A stretch of DNA of 64,000 bases from Zobellella iuensis (GTDB lineage Bacteria; Pseudomonadota; Gammaproteobacteria; Enterobacterales; Aeromonadaceae). The translations under genes were made by a program, and so were the position numbers. Shown here one piece after another: positions 28,010 through 38,958 of the stretch. Every line of letters starts with the position of its first letter. Within the stretch, counting starts at the first letter, position 1. The notes under the pieces were generated by a model, which had not been told where the DNA came from, did not search any database, and worked only from the letters and a program-made list of their open reading frames with translations. The stretch covers positions 183,714-247,713 of the forward strand of contig NZ_JAERTZ010000002.1 of the NCBI RefSeq assembly GCF_016746085.1, given 5' to 3'.

Positions 28010-31000
28010 CTGGACCTCGCACGGGCGTGTTGATGGGCTGCTCGCTGATCAGGCGGATGTCGACCTGCTGGTGCGGGATCTGGATCTGGTGCCAGCGCAG
28101 CCGGGCCAGCAGCAGGTTGTGCAGCTCGTGGGTCATGGGCATGCGGTGGCTCATGTCCTCCACATAGACCCGCACCTCGTACACCAGGGCCGAGTCGGTC
28201 AACTCGATCAGGAACACCTCGGGGATGGGGTTGTCCAGGATCAGGCCGCACTCCTTGATCGCCTCGTGGGTCAACCGCTGCACCAGCTCGATATCCGCAT
28301 CCAGCCGTACCCGCACCAGCAGCTTGACCCGGGTGATGGCGTCGGACAGGGACCAGTTGACGAACTGCTCGGTGATAAAGGCCTTGTTGGGCACGATGAT
28401 CTCGCGCCTGTCCCAGTCCACTATGGTGGTGGCCCGGGTCTTGATCTTGGAGATGGTGCCGGTGAGCTCGCGGATGGTGACGGTGTCGCCGATACGGATC
28501 GGCTTTTCGAACAGTATGATCAGGCCGGACACGAAGTTGGCGAAGATCTCCTGCAGGCCGAAGCCGAGGCCCACCGACAGGGCGGCCACCAGCCACTGGG
28601 TCTTGGACCAGTCGATGCCGAGCATGGCGAAGGTGGTGAAGGCGCCGACCATCAGCACCACATATTTAGAGATGGTGGTGATGGCGAAGCCGGTGCCGGG
28701 CGACAGGTTCAGGTGCTGCAGCAGGCTGAGCTCCATCAGGCCGGGCAGGTTGCGGGCGGTGATCCAGGTGAGCACCACCACGAACAGGGCGATCACCAGA
28801 TCCTTGAGCGAGATGGGCATCAGGGTGTCTTCCCCGCCCAGGCTGGTGGAGACCTGCCAGACCTGGATGCTGTCGAGGAAGCTGAAGGCGGTGTTGATCT
28901 CCGACCACAGCAGCATCAGGCTGAGGATGTAGCCCAGCATCAGCACCGAACGCAGCAGCCCCAGAGACTGGGCACTGATGGTATCCAGGTCCACCTCGGC
29001 CACGGCGGCCGCTTCCGCCTCCGGGCTGGGCGGGGTTTCCATCGTCTCTTCCTTCTCTTTTTCCTTGCTCTCCTTGCGCTGGGCCAGGATTTCCGCGCGC
29101 CGGGCCTTGGCCCGCTCGAACGCCAGCCGCCGGCGCTGGATCAGCATCCAGCGCCGCACCAGGAAGTAGGCCATCAGGAAACTGACCCCCACCAGCACCG
29201 AGATCTCCAGCTGGCGCAGCAGGGTATGGGCGGTGAACAGGTAGCCCATGGCGGCGGCGGCCAGGGCCAGCAGCGGCGCCAGGATCAGCAGGCCCCACAG
29301 CAGGTGGTTGACCAGGGTGAGGTGCTCCCGGCGGGGGGTGGACAGCAGCAGCGGCAGATCCGCCCGGTACAGACGCCAGGAGAACAGGCTGAGCAGCAGG
29401 CAGATGAACATAAAGCCGAGCCGGCCCAGGGTGTCGTAGAGGGAAAAGTCCCGGTATTCCTGGGCGGTGTAGAACAGCAGCAGGGCCGGCAGCATGGTCA
29501 GCATCAGGGTCTGGAACTGGCGCCAGACCCGGCGCACCCGTTCCCGGGGCAGGTTGAAGTGCACCACCAGCAGGCCCCTGTTCATCATCAGGTTGCCGAT
29601 CAACATCAGGATGAACACCGGCAGCATCAGCTTGCCCAGGGCATGGGCCAGGGCCAGCACCACCGGCGGCGCCCAGGGCGAGTCGATGGCCCTGGACAAC
29701 AGCGACAGCAGCGCCGGCAGCGGCAGGGCGGTGAGCAGGCTGAGCAGCAGGGTATTGAAGGTGTAGTCGTACTTGTCCTGGGTGACGTTGCCGATGCGCG
29801 GGCTGATTTTCTCCAGGTAATCGCGCAGGCTGCGCCGGCTCAGGAACCAGAGGTAAAGCACCATCAGGGAGCTGACGCCGTACAGGGTGAGGCTGGCGCC
29901 GCCCTGCAGCAGCAGGGACTGGGGCAGGGCGGTCCAGGTGCTGGCGGTCAGCAGCCAGCCCAGGGTTTCCATCAGGGACTGCGGGAACTGGCCGCCGATG
30001 GGGCGCAGATCCGGCAGCCAGAACAGCCGCTCGTCGGTGAGGGTACGGATTTCCTGCAGCTGGCTGTTCTGCCGGCTGTAGGCGACCTTGAGCCGGGTCT
30101 GCTCGTGGATCTGGTTGTCGGTGGCGCCGACCAGTTGCTCCAGCAAGCGGCGCTGGGTGGCCAGCAGTTCATCGAGCTGGGACAGCTGGGTGTCGGTCAG
30201 GGCGCCGGCCTGCTCGCTCAGCAGCAGGCTGGTGCGGTAGCTGCCGGTGCGCAGGCTGTCGAGGGATTCCTGATAGCCGTACTTGTCCACCCGGCTCTGC
30301 ACGATGCGGGCCTCCAGCTGGGGCAGGGAATAGGGGGACGGCAGCTCGTTCAGGCGGTTGCGCAGGTTTTCGCCGAAGCCCCGGCTGACCTGCAGCCATT
30401 CCAGCTGCTCCTTGAGGTTGTTTTTCATGGTAACCAGCTCGGAGGCGGCCCGCTCCGCCGCCTGGTATTCCAGCTGCAGCGCCTCCACCTCCCGGCTCTT
30501 CTCCGCAAGCTGGCTGGACAGCCGCTGGTTGACGGCCTGCTGACCGGCCAGCAGGGGGGCGTCGGCCTCGACCTGGTCCAGCAGGCGTTCGCTCTCGGCG
30601 ATGGTGGCCTCGGTGGTAGCCCGGCGCAGCTCGTTCTGGCGATTCTGCAGCGCCGCTATGTAGGCGTCCAGATCCTGCAACCGGGCCTGGATGATGTCCA
30701 GTTTCAGCCGGTTGAGGCTGTCCCTGTTGCCGGCGGACAGCTGCTCCAGCTCCAGCACCTGGATGCGGGTCTGCAGGCTCTGCTCGCGCACCAGGGCCAG
30801 TACGCGGTTGGCGGTCTGCTGCCGGTTCTGGCTGTCCGAGAATTGTAATTCGTCCAGGCTCTGCTGGGTGCGGCGCAGCTGTTGGCGCAGATCGTCCAGC
30901 AGCTTGTGCTGATCGCCCGCCCCCAGTTCCTGCAGGTTGAGGGTATTGGCGAGATCGTCCCGCTGGCCTCTGAATTCCAGCCGGCGGGCCTGGGCATCGA

Positions 31001-31331
31001 CCAGGGCCTGTTGCACCGCCTCTTCGTCCAGGCGGGGGATGCCGGCGGTGTCGGTGGCCTTGAGCCCGTCCCGTTCGCGTTCGAGCTTTTTGAGTTCGGC
31101 CGGGTAGCCATCCATGAACTGCCGCAGCGCCTGGGCCTGCCGGCGGTAGCGCTCGCCTTCGCGCACCAGTTGCAGGGCCTGGTTGTAGCTGTCGCGCAAT
31201 TTCTGCAGCTCGGGCCTGTCCCCCTCGGGGATTTCGGCCAGCAGGGTCTCGATGTCGGCGACGCTCTGATCCGCCGGCAGCGGGGCCGGCAGCAACAGCA
31301 GGGCAAAAAACAGCAGTATGGGGGCAAACAC
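27993..31331 (-). CDS. mscM: Large mechanosensitive channel MscM (YjeP-type)
   Basis: 1112 aa from GTG 31331, which has a GAGAG site; Escherichia MscM is 1107 aa. A signal sequence (1-23), a long periplasmic coiled-coil region about 24-470, a block of about eight membrane segments, and a C-terminal MscS-like pore and cytoplasmic domain from about 860, with GLGFGLQEIFANFVSGLIILFEKPIRIGDTV and PNKAFITEQFVNWSL. It protects cells during osmotic downshift. In Escherichia it also follows psd and precedes epmA. Confidence 0.93.
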   Translation of the reverse strand: MFAPILLFFALLLLPAPLPADQSVADIETLLAEIPEGDRPELQKLRDSYNQALQLVREGERYRRQAQALRQFMDGYPAELKKLERERDGLKATDTAGIPRLDEEAVQQALVDAQARRLEFRGQRDDLANTLNLQELGAGDQHKLLDDLRQQLRRTQQSLDELQFSDSQNRQQTANRVLALVREQSLQTRIQVLELEQLSAGNRDSLNRLKLDIIQARLQDLDAYIAALQNRQNELRRATTEATIAESERLLDQVEADAPLLAGQQAVNQRLSSQLAEKSREVEALQLEYQAAERAASELVTMKNNLKEQLEWLQVSRGFGENLRNRLNELPSPYSLPQLEARIVQSRVDKYGYQESLDSLRTGSYRTSLLLSEQAGALTDTQLSQLDELLATQRRLLEQLVGATDNQIHEQTRLKVAYSRQNSQLQEIRTLTDERLFWLPDLRPIGGQFPQSLMETLGWLLTASTWTALPQSLLLQGGASLTLYGVSSLMVLYLWFLSRRSLRDYLEKISPRIGNVTQDKYDYTFNTLLLSLLTALPLPALLSLLSRAIDSPWAPPVVLALAHALGKLMLPVFILMLIGNLMMNRGLLVVHFNLPRERVRRVWRQFQTLMLTMLPALLLFYTAQEYRDFSLYDTLGRLGFMFICLLLSLFSWRLYRADLPLLLSTPRREHLTLVNHLLWGLLILAPLLALAAAAMGYLFTAHTLLRQLEISVLVGVSFLMAYFLVRRWMLIQRRRLAFERAKARRAEILAQRKESKEKEKEETMETPPSPEAEAAAVAEVDLDTISAQSLGLLRSVLMLGYILSLMLLWSEINTAFSFLDSIQVWQVSTSLGGEDTLMPISLKDLVIALFVVVLTWITARNLPGLMELSLLQHLNLSPGTGFAITTISKYVVLMVGAFTTFAMLGIDWSKTQWLVAALSVGLGFGLQEIFANFVSGLIILFEKPIRIGDTVTIRELTGTISKIKTRATTIVDWDRREIIVPNKAFITEQFVNWSLSDAITRVKLLVRVRLDADIELVQRLTHEAIKECGLILDNPIPEVFLIELTDSALVYEVRVYVEDMSHRMPMTHELHNLLLARLRWHQIQIPHQQVDIRLISEQPINTPVRGPDAKPR

Positions 31332-31371
31332 GGCTGACTCTCGATGTTTAAGGGTTAAAGCCTGCGATGGC

Positions 31372-32232
31372 TCAGCCCCGCAGCAGGCGGCCGAATTCGG
31401 TGCCCATGCGGGTGGGGGTGCCGGGCTGGAACCTGTCGGACAGCTCGACCCGGCCGGGGGCAAAGAGGCAGACCACGGTGCTGCCCAGTTTGAAGCGGCC
31501 CATCTCCTCGCCCTTGGCCAGGCGCGGCGCCGTGGCCGGATCGTAGTCCCAGCGCTGCACGCGCTTGCCCACGGGCGGGGTGATGGTGCCGGCCCAGACG
31601 GTTTCGATGCTGGCCACTATGGTGGCGCCCACCAGCACCAGGGCCAGGGGCCCGGCGGCGGTATCGAAGATGCACACCACCCGCTCGTTGCGGGCAAAGA
31701 GCTCGGGTACCCGCTCGGCGGTGAGCGGATTGACCGAGAACAGCTCGCCGGGCACGTAGATCATGGTTTTGAGCACCCCGTCCAGGGGCATGTGGATGCG
31801 ATGATAGTCCTTGGGCGCCAGGTAGATGGTGGCGAAGTCGCCGCCCATGAAGGGCTCGGCCAGGGCCTTGTCGCCGCCGAGCAGGCCCCGGGCGCTGAAG
31901 TCGTGGCCCTTGGCCTGGATGATGCGCCCCTGCTGGATGGGGGCCAGCTGGCTGATGGCGCCGTCCACCGGCATGGCGAGGATCTCCTCCCCCTCCACCA
32001 GTGGGCGCACCCCTTCCCTGAGCGGGCGGGTAAAGAAGTCGTTGAAGCTCAGGTAATGGCCCGGATCCGGATATTGGGCCTCGTTCATGTCCACCCGGTA
32101 GCGCTGGATAAAGCGGCGGATCAGCCACTGGGTGAGGCGGCCAGCCTCCATGGCGGCCAGGCGGCCGACCAGGCGGGAAATCAGGTGTTTGGGTAGCAGG
32201 TATTGCAGCAAAATTTTAAGGCTATCGATCAT
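31372..32232 (-). CDS. psd: Phosphatidylserine decarboxylase proenzyme
   Basis: Makes phosphatidylethanolamine at the inner membrane. 286 aa; the proenzyme self-cleaves within LGST, giving a pyruvoyl group from Ser251 (cleavage Gly250/Ser251). Conserved YHRIHMP and [12 protein letters not shown] are present. ATG 32232 is used; a TTG at 32247 would add 5 residues. The C-terminal tail after the cleavage site is shorter than the Escherichia one. It is 30 bp after rsgA and 40 bp before mscM. Confidence 0.95.
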   Translation of the reverse strand: MIDSLKILLQYLLPKHLISRLVGRLAAMEAGRLTQWLIRRFIQRYRVDMNEAQYPDPGHYLSFNDFFTRPLREGVRPLVEGEEILAMPVDGAISQLAPIQQGRIIQAKGHDFSARGLLGGDKALAEPFMGGDFATIYLAPKDYHRIHMPLDGVLKTMIYVPGELFSVNPLTAERVPELFARNERVVCIFDTAAGPLALVLVGATIVASIETVWAGTITPPVGKRVQRWDYDPATAPRLAKGEEMGRFKLGSTVVCLFAPGRVELSDRFQPGTPTRMGTEFGRLLRG

Positions 32233-32262
32233 AGGGCGTCCGAACAATGACTGGGAAAAGGA

Positions 32263-33297
32263 TCAGGATTTGGGATGATGGCGGCTGGGTTTGTCCGCCA
32301 TGGCATCCATGATGCGATGGTAGCTGTCGAGCCGCTCGGGATGGATGTGGCCATCCGTCCTGGCCTGTTGCAGCAGGCAGCCCGGATCGGTGCCGTGCTT
32401 GCAGTCGCGGAAACGGCAGCCGCCGAGGTAATGCCGGAATTCGCTGAAGCACCAGGCCACCCGCTCGGGCGGCAGGTGCCAGAGGGAAAATTCACGAATA
32501 CCCGGCGAGTCGACGAGGGAGCCGCCGGACGGGAAATGATAGAGCCGGGCGGTGGTGGTGGTGTGCTGGCCCAGGCCGGAGTTATCGGACACGGCGCCGG
32601 TGGCGGCGTCCACGTGGGGCATCACCGCATTGACCAGGGAGGACTTGCCCACCCCCGACTGGCCCACGAAGATACTGGTGTGATCTTTAAGCGCCTGCTT
32701 GAGCTGCTCCAGGCCTTCGCCGGTGTCGCAGCTGACCAGCAGCACCTGGTAACCGATATCCCGGTAGCGTTGCAGGGCCAGCTCCGCCTGCCGGCGCTGG
32801 TCGTCGGTGAGCAGATCCACCTTGTTCAGCACCAGCATGGGCGGCATCTCGACATCTTCGGCCGCCACCAGGTAGCGGTCGATGATGTGGCAGCTCAACT
32901 CGGGCAATACCGCCGACACCACCACTATCTGGTCGATATTGGCGGCCACCGGCTTGATGCCGTCGTAGTAATCGGGGCGGCTGAGCACGGTCTGGCGGGG
33001 GTGCACCGCCTCCACCACGCCGCTGATGCCCTGCATGGCCTCCACGCCCGGGCGCCAGACCACCCGATCACCGGTGACCAGGGAACTCAGGGTCCGGCGC
33101 AGGTTGCAGCGATGGATACGCCCTTCATGGTCTTCGATGTCGGCGTGCTGGCCGAAGCGGCTGATCACCACTCCTTCCTGGGGCGGGCCGAGCAGGCGGT
33201 CATCAATGCTTTCCTCTTGCTGGCGCTTGAGCCGCCGGCTGTGGTTATCGCTTACCCGGCGCTTCTGGCCTTTGCTGAGCTGTTTTTTCTTGGTCAC
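32263..33297 (-). CDS. rsgA: Ribosome small-subunit GTPase RsgA
   Basis: Circularly permuted GTPase that checks late 30S assembly. 344 aa: OB domain about 35-110, then GTPase motifs in the order [13 protein letters not shown] (212-220) and DSPG, and a C-terminal zinc finger [14 protein letters not shown]. The GTG at 33297 with a GAGGA site gives [14 protein letters not shown], matching the family start; the frame is open far upstream but that is the shadow of orn. Divergent from orn. Confidence 0.95.
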   Translation of the reverse strand: MTKKKQLSKGQKRRVSDNHSRRLKRQQEESIDDRLLGPPQEGVVISRFGQHADIEDHEGRIHRCNLRRTLSSLVTGDRVVWRPGVEAMQGISGVVEAVHPRQTVLSRPDYYDGIKPVAANIDQIVVVSAVLPELSCHIIDRYLVAAEDVEMPPMLVLNKVDLLTDDQRRQAELALQRYRDIGYQVLLVSCDTGEGLEQLKQALKDHTSIFVGQSGVGKSSLVNAVMPHVDAATGAVSDNSGLGQHTTTTARLYHFPSGGSLVDSPGIREFSLWHLPPERVAWCFSEFRHYLGGCRFRDCKHGTDPGCLLQQARTDGHIHPERLDSYHRIMDAMADKPSRHHPKS

Positions 33298-33384
33298 GAT
33301 GTCCTCGAACCCGTTTTCACTGCGGCTATGATACACTTTCCCGCTCAAACTTGTCCCACATTGCCACACAGCTAGAGACCCAAG

Positions 33385-33930
33385 ATGAGCCAAAATACAG
33401 AAAACCTGGTCTGGATCGATCTGGAAATGACCGGCCTGGAGCCGGACGAACACCGGATTATCGAGATTGCCAGCATAGTGACCGACAAGGAGCTGAAGGT
33501 GCTGGCCGAGGGGCCGGTGCTGGCCATCCACCAGCCGGAAGCGGAGCTGGCCAAGATGGACGAGTGGAATGTGCGCACCCACACCGGATCGGGCCTGGTG
33601 GCGCGGGTGCAGGCAAGCACAGTGACCGAGGCCGAGGCGGTGGCGCAGACGCTGGCGTTTCTGCGCCAGTGGGTGCCGGAAAAGAGCTCGCCGCTGTGCG
33701 GCAACTCCATCGGCCAGGATCGGCGCTTTCTGGTGCGGCATATGCCGGAGCTGGAAGCCTTTTTCCATTACCGTAATATCGATGTCAGTACCGTCAAGGA
33801 ACTGGTGCGCCGCTGGCAGCCGGCGTTGCTGGAGCAGTTCACCAAAAAGGGCAGCCACCAGGCCCTGGACGATATCCGCGAATCCATCGCCGAACTGCAG
33901 TTCTACCGGGATCAGGTGTTCAAGATCTGA
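33385..33930 (+). CDS. orn: Oligoribonuclease Orn
   Basis: Essential 3'-5' exonuclease that degrades di- and other short oligoribonucleotides. 181 aa DEDDh fold with Asp12 and Glu14 (WIDLEMTG), the central [10 protein letters not shown] and the C-terminal His158 and Asp163 ([10 protein letters not shown]). Divergent from rsgA, as in Escherichia. Followed by a tRNA-Gly cluster. Confidence 0.97.
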   Translation: MSQNTENLVWIDLEMTGLEPDEHRIIEIASIVTDKELKVLAEGPVLAIHQPEAELAKMDEWNVRTHTGSGLVARVQASTVTEAEAVAQTLAFLRQWVPEKSSPLCGNSIGQDRRFLVRHMPELEAFFHYRNIDVSTVKELVRRWQPALLEQFTKKGSHQALDDIRESIAELQFYRDQVFKI

Positions 33931-33989
33931 GCCATCCGGGCGCCATTGCTGGTAAATTCGACAAACGATCTTAGGGGGCGAAAAAAGGC

Positions 33990-34017
33990 TTGCATTCACT
34001 TAAAGTGCTCTTATAAT
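33990..34017 (+). promoter_or_regulatory. Promoter of the tRNA-Gly cluster
   Basis: TTGCAT at 33990-33995 and TATAAT at 34012-34017 with a 16-bp spacer, followed by the GC-rich discriminator CGCCTCCCG typical of stable-RNA genes. It reads into the decayed and intact tRNA-Gly copies. Confidence 0.85.
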
Positions 34018-34073
34018 TCGCCTCCCGTAGCCGGACGGAATTGCAAAGCAAGCCGCTGCCTACGTAACAAATT

Positions 34074-34145
34074 GCGGGAATAGCTCAGTTGATAGGGCTT
34101 GACCTTGCTGAAGTTGATGAGGGTCGCGCCGCGGCCCCATGCACA
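34074..34145 (+). pseudogene. Decayed tRNA-Gly copy
   Basis: The first 22 bases match the tRNA-Gly genes except for one change in the D-loop, then similarity fades. The anticodon stem has mismatches, and the 3' acceptor strand that should read TTCCCGC plus CCA is missing. It cannot fold as a tRNA and may be only a leader segment of the precursor. Confidence 0.7.
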
Positions 34146-34160
34146 AGTTAAGAGTATTTT

Positions 34161-34236
<76 letters not shown>

Positions 34237-34287
34237 AATTGCAACGATGCGGCTCACCAAGGCGGCATTGAAAGTGAAAAGTATTTT

Positions 34288-34363
<76 letters not shown>

Positions 34364-34414
34364 AATTGCAACGATGCGGCTCACCAAGGCGGCATTGAAA
34401 GTGAAAAGTATTTT

Positions 34415-34490
<76 letters not shown>

Positions 34491-34497
34491 AACCTAA

Positions 34498-34524
34498 AAA
34501 ACCGACCTCAGGGTCGGTTTTTTT
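34498..34524 (+). terminator. tRNA-Gly cluster terminator
   Basis: Stem AAACCGACC/GGTCGGTTT with TCAG loop, then a run of seven T. Confidence 0.9.
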
Positions 34525-34555
34525 ATGCCCGCAAACGGCCTCCGATATCAGGCCC

Positions 34556-35681
<1,126 letters not shown>

Positions 35682-35683
<2 letters not shown>

Positions 35684-37190
35684 GAGCATTATCGGTCTGG
35701 AAAAGCCCCACAGTCTAACACAGTCGCTCTGGTACTCGGAGCAGATCCGGGAAGGGGAGAAACAGGCGGCGGCCTCGGCCGGCATCAGCCTGTTCGAGCT
35801 GATGTCGCGGGCCGGCCTGGCGCTGTTCGAGCTGGCCCGACGGCAATGGCCCGATGCCCGGCACTGGTGGGTGTTCTGCGGTGGCGGCAATAACGGCGGC
35901 GACGGCTATGTGGTGGCGCGGCTGGCCCGGGCGGCGGGAGTCCGGGTGCAACTGGTGCAGCTGGGGGATGCCGACGCCCTGACCGGCGATGCGACCACCG
36001 CCCGGGATCACTACCGGGCCGACGGTGGTGCTATCGAAAGCCTGAGTGCCTTGCAGGACAAGCCGGATCTGATCATCGACGCCCTGCTCGGCACCGGCCT
36101 CAAGGGCGAGGTGAGGGAGGCCGCCCGCCAGCATATCCGGCGCATCAACGCCACCGATGCACCTGTGCTGGCGGTGGATCTGCCTTCCGGCCTGTGCGCC
36201 GACACCGGCCGGCTGCTGGGCGAGGCGGTGCAGGCTTCTCTTACCCTGAGCTTGGTCGGGCTCAAACCCGGCCTGCTGACCGGGCGCGGGCCCGATGTGT
36301 GCGGCCGGATCTGGCTGGCGGATCTGGGTATCCAGGCCCGGCTGGCTCAACAGCCGGTGGCCACCTTGCTGCATTGGCAGCAGGAGCGAATGGCCCTGCC
36401 CACCCGACGGCGGGGAGCCCACAAGGGCGAAGCCGGCCGGCTGTTGATCGCGGGCGGCAATGAGGGCATGAATGGAGCCGTCAGGCTGGCCGGGGAGGCG
36501 GCGCTGCGTTGTGCCACAGGGTTGGTGCGCATCGTCAGTCATCCTGCCCATGCGCAGTTCCTGAACTTGCACCGGCCCGAGCTGATGACGGCAGCCTTTC
36601 CGGGATTCAGTCACTGGGGCTGGGCCGATGCCTTGGTACTGGGGCCGGGACTGGGCCGCGACCCCTGGGCCGAGGCCTTGTTCGACGCGGCCATGGACAG
36701 CGGTCTGGCCATGGTTATCGATGCGGATGCCCTGCATTTGCTCGCCGGAAACAAGACACGGCTGCCGGCCGTTCGGCCCTGGGTATTGACGCCGCACCCG
36801 GGAGAAGCCGCTGTGCTGCTGGGATGCAGCCTGGCGGATGTTGAGGCGGATCGGCTGGCGGCGGTGCGTGCCATCCAGCGGCAATACGGCGGCGTGGCGG
36901 TGCTCAAGGGGGCCGGCAGCTTGATCGCTGATGAGCACCATGTCAGTTTATGTCATTATGGTAATCCCGGTATGGCCTCGGGGGGTATGGGCGACCTGTT
37001 ATCTGGTATAATCGGTGCCTTTATGGCCCAGGGGCTGGCCCCTGCCCTGGCGGCACCCCTGGCGGTGTGCCTGCACGGCCTGGCCGGTGACAGGGCCGCG
37101 GCCGAAGGCATGCTCGGCTTGCTGGCATCGGATTTGTTATCTCCACTAAGAAGCCTTATTAATCAAGTAGATGAAAATGACAACAAATAA
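35682..37190 (+). CDS. nnr: Bifunctional NAD(P)HX epimerase/dehydratase Nnr
   Basis: Repairs hydrated NAD(P)H. 502 aa: an N-terminal YjeF_N epimerase domain (about 15-215, with GGGNNGGDGYVVARL) and a C-terminal YjeF_C ADP/ATP-dependent dehydratase domain (about 230-490, with GPGLGRDPW, TPHPGEAA and NPGMASGGMGDLLSG). It starts a long forward operon; tsaE begins before it ends (20-bp overlap). Confidence 0.95.
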
Positions 37191-37644
37191 GTGGACCCTG
37201 GTGTTGGCCGATGAGGGGGAGACCCTGGCCTTGGGACAAAAACTGGCCCTGGCCTGCAGCGAAGCGGCAGTCATTTTTTTGCATGGCGAGCTGGGGGCGG
37301 GAAAGACGACCCTCAGCCGGGGTATTATCACCGCCCTGGGCCATGCAGGAAAAGTCAAAAGCCCGACTTACACCCTGGTCGAGCCCTATCAGACTCCGGC
37401 CTGGCAAATATATCACTTCGATCTTTATCGTCTGGCAGACCCGGAAGAGTTGGAATATATGGGCATTCGTGATTATTTTACTCAAGACAGCTTGTGTCTG
37501 ATCGAGTGGCCGGAGCGGGGTCATGGCATGCTGCCGCCGGCGGATATGGAAATTACCCTCAGTTATGAAGGCATGCGGCGCATGGCGTTATTGGAAGCCT
37601 GCACCCCGGTAGGCGTGGCGTTGCTGGAGAAAGTACAAGCGTGA
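37171..37644 (+). CDS. tsaE: tRNA t6A synthesis ATPase TsaE
   Basis: 157 aa ATPase partner of TsaB/TsaD in threonylcarbamoyl-adenosine formation at tRNA A37. Walker A GELGAGKT at 39-46, then SPTYTLVEPY and HFDLYRL. It starts at ATG 37171 within the end of nnr; a second ATG at 37177 is possible. Its stop overlaps the GTG of amiB (GTGA). Confidence 0.95.
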   Translation: MKMTTNKWTLVLADEGETLALGQKLALACSEAAVIFLHGELGAGKTTLSRGIITALGHAGKVKSPTYTLVEPYQTPAWQIYHFDLYRLADPEELEYMGIRDYFTQDSLCLIEWPERGHGMLPPADMEITLSYEGMRRMALLEACTPVGVALLEKVQA

Positions 37645-38957
37645 AGTCGATAGTTGCTTTTTTCTTGGTGCTGTTCAGCGTGTCGGCCTGGGCCAACCAG
37701 CTGGAAAGTATCCGTATCTGGCCTTCGCCGGACAATACCCGCATCGTGCTGGACATGGGGTCGGCCCCCAATTACGAATATTTTATGCTCAACGATCCCC
37801 ACCGGCTGGTGGTGGATTTGCGGCAGACCCAAAGCCGGGTCAATTTCGGTGCCATTACCAACAACAGCGAACTGATCACCCGCATCCGGGACAGCAAGCC
37901 GGCGACGGCGGGCGGTTACCGACTGGTGTTTGAACTCAAGTCCGGGGTCAGGCCGGTGGTGTTCCCGCTGACGCCGGCCGGGGAGTACGGCCATCGCCTG
38001 GTGGTCGATCTGCCCTATGCCGATTCGAGCCGGACACCGCAACAGGTAGTGCGGGCTGCGGCGCCGGTGGGCCAGAAAGAAATCGTGGTGGCCATCGATC
38101 CGGGTCACGGCGGGGAAGATCCCGGTGCCATAGGGCCGCGCAAGAACCGGGAGAAGCACATCACCCTGTCCATTTCCCGGCGCCTGGCCGAGCTTATCAA
38201 CAAGGAGCCGGGCATGAGGGCGGTGCTGACCCGCACCGGCGACTATTTTGTCAACCTCAACCAGCGTTCCGAAATCGCCCGCAAGGCCAGGGCCGATCTG
38301 CTGTTGTCCATCCATGCCGACAGCGTCGCCAACCAGGGGCCGCGCGGTGCTTCCGTGTGGGTACTTTCTTCCAACCGGGCCAACCGGGAAATGGCCAGCT
38401 GGCTGGAGAAGCAAGAGCGCCAATCGGAGTTGCTCGGTGGGGTGGGCGAAGTGATTTCCCAGACCGACGGCAATCCTTACCTGACCCGCACCTTCCTCGA
38501 TCTGTCGATGGACAGGTCCCGGGCCGACAGCTACGCCATCAGCGAGCATATCCTCTCCGCCATGGGCAAGGTGGTGCGCCTGCACAAGAGCAAGCCCGAG
38601 CACGCCAGCCTGGCGGTATTGAAGTCGCCGGACATACCCTCCATCCTGATCGAGGCGGGCTTTATCTCCAATCCCCAGGAGGAGCAGTTGCTGCTCACCG
38701 CCGATCATCAGCAGAAAATCGCCCTGGCGGTGTTCAACGGCGTGAAATCCTATTACCGGCAGAACCCGCCCAGCGGCACCATGATGGCCAGTCAGCCGGC
38801 CCAGGGCGGCGCGCGCCAGCATACGGTCCGCTCCGGAGAGAGCCTGTCGCTGATCGCCCAACGCTACGGTATCAGCGTCAACCTGCTGAAGGGGCATAAC
38901 CAGTTGCAGTCCGACGTGGTGCGTATTGGCCAGGTGCTGAACATACCGGGAAGCTGA
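37641..38957 (+). CDS. amiB: N-acetylmuramoyl-L-alanine amidase AmiB
   Basis: Periplasmic hydrolase that splits septal peptidoglycan during division. 438 aa: signal peptide 1-18 (VSAWA), AMIN targeting domain about 20-125, zinc amidase domain about 150-375 with the ligand His156 in DPGHGGEDPGA and HADS further on, then a C-terminal LysM domain (HTVRSGESLSLIAQRYGI). It starts at GTG 37641 in overlap with tsaE. Confidence 0.95.
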   Translation: MKSIVAFFLVLFSVSAWANQLESIRIWPSPDNTRIVLDMGSAPNYEYFMLNDPHRLVVDLRQTQSRVNFGAITNNSELITRIRDSKPATAGGYRLVFELKSGVRPVVFPLTPAGEYGHRLVVDLPYADSSRTPQQVVRAAAPVGQKEIVVAIDPGHGGEDPGAIGPRKNREKHITLSISRRLAELINKEPGMRAVLTRTGDYFVNLNQRSEIARKARADLLLSIHADSVANQGPRGASVWVLSSNRANREMASWLEKQERQSELLGGVGEVISQTDGNPYLTRTFLDLSMDRSRADSYAISEHILSAMGKVVRLHKSKPEHASLAVLKSPDIPSILIEAGFISNPQEEQLLLTADHQQKIALAVFNGVKSYYRQNPPSGTMMASQPAQGGARQHTVRSGESLSLIAQRYGISVNLLKGHNQLQSDVVRIGQVLNIPGS

Positions 38958-38958
38958 C

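Noticed and set aside
27804..30848. A 1014-codon open frame on the plus strand
   Set aside because: It is entirely antisense to mscM and the SLC13 gene, is made of Gln/Gly/His-rich low-complexity sequence, and reflects the GC-rich third codon positions of the real genes.
33298..33999. Upstream extension of the rsgA frame across orn
   Set aside because: RsgA homologues start at VTKKKQ and the extension is antisense to orn, which is certain.
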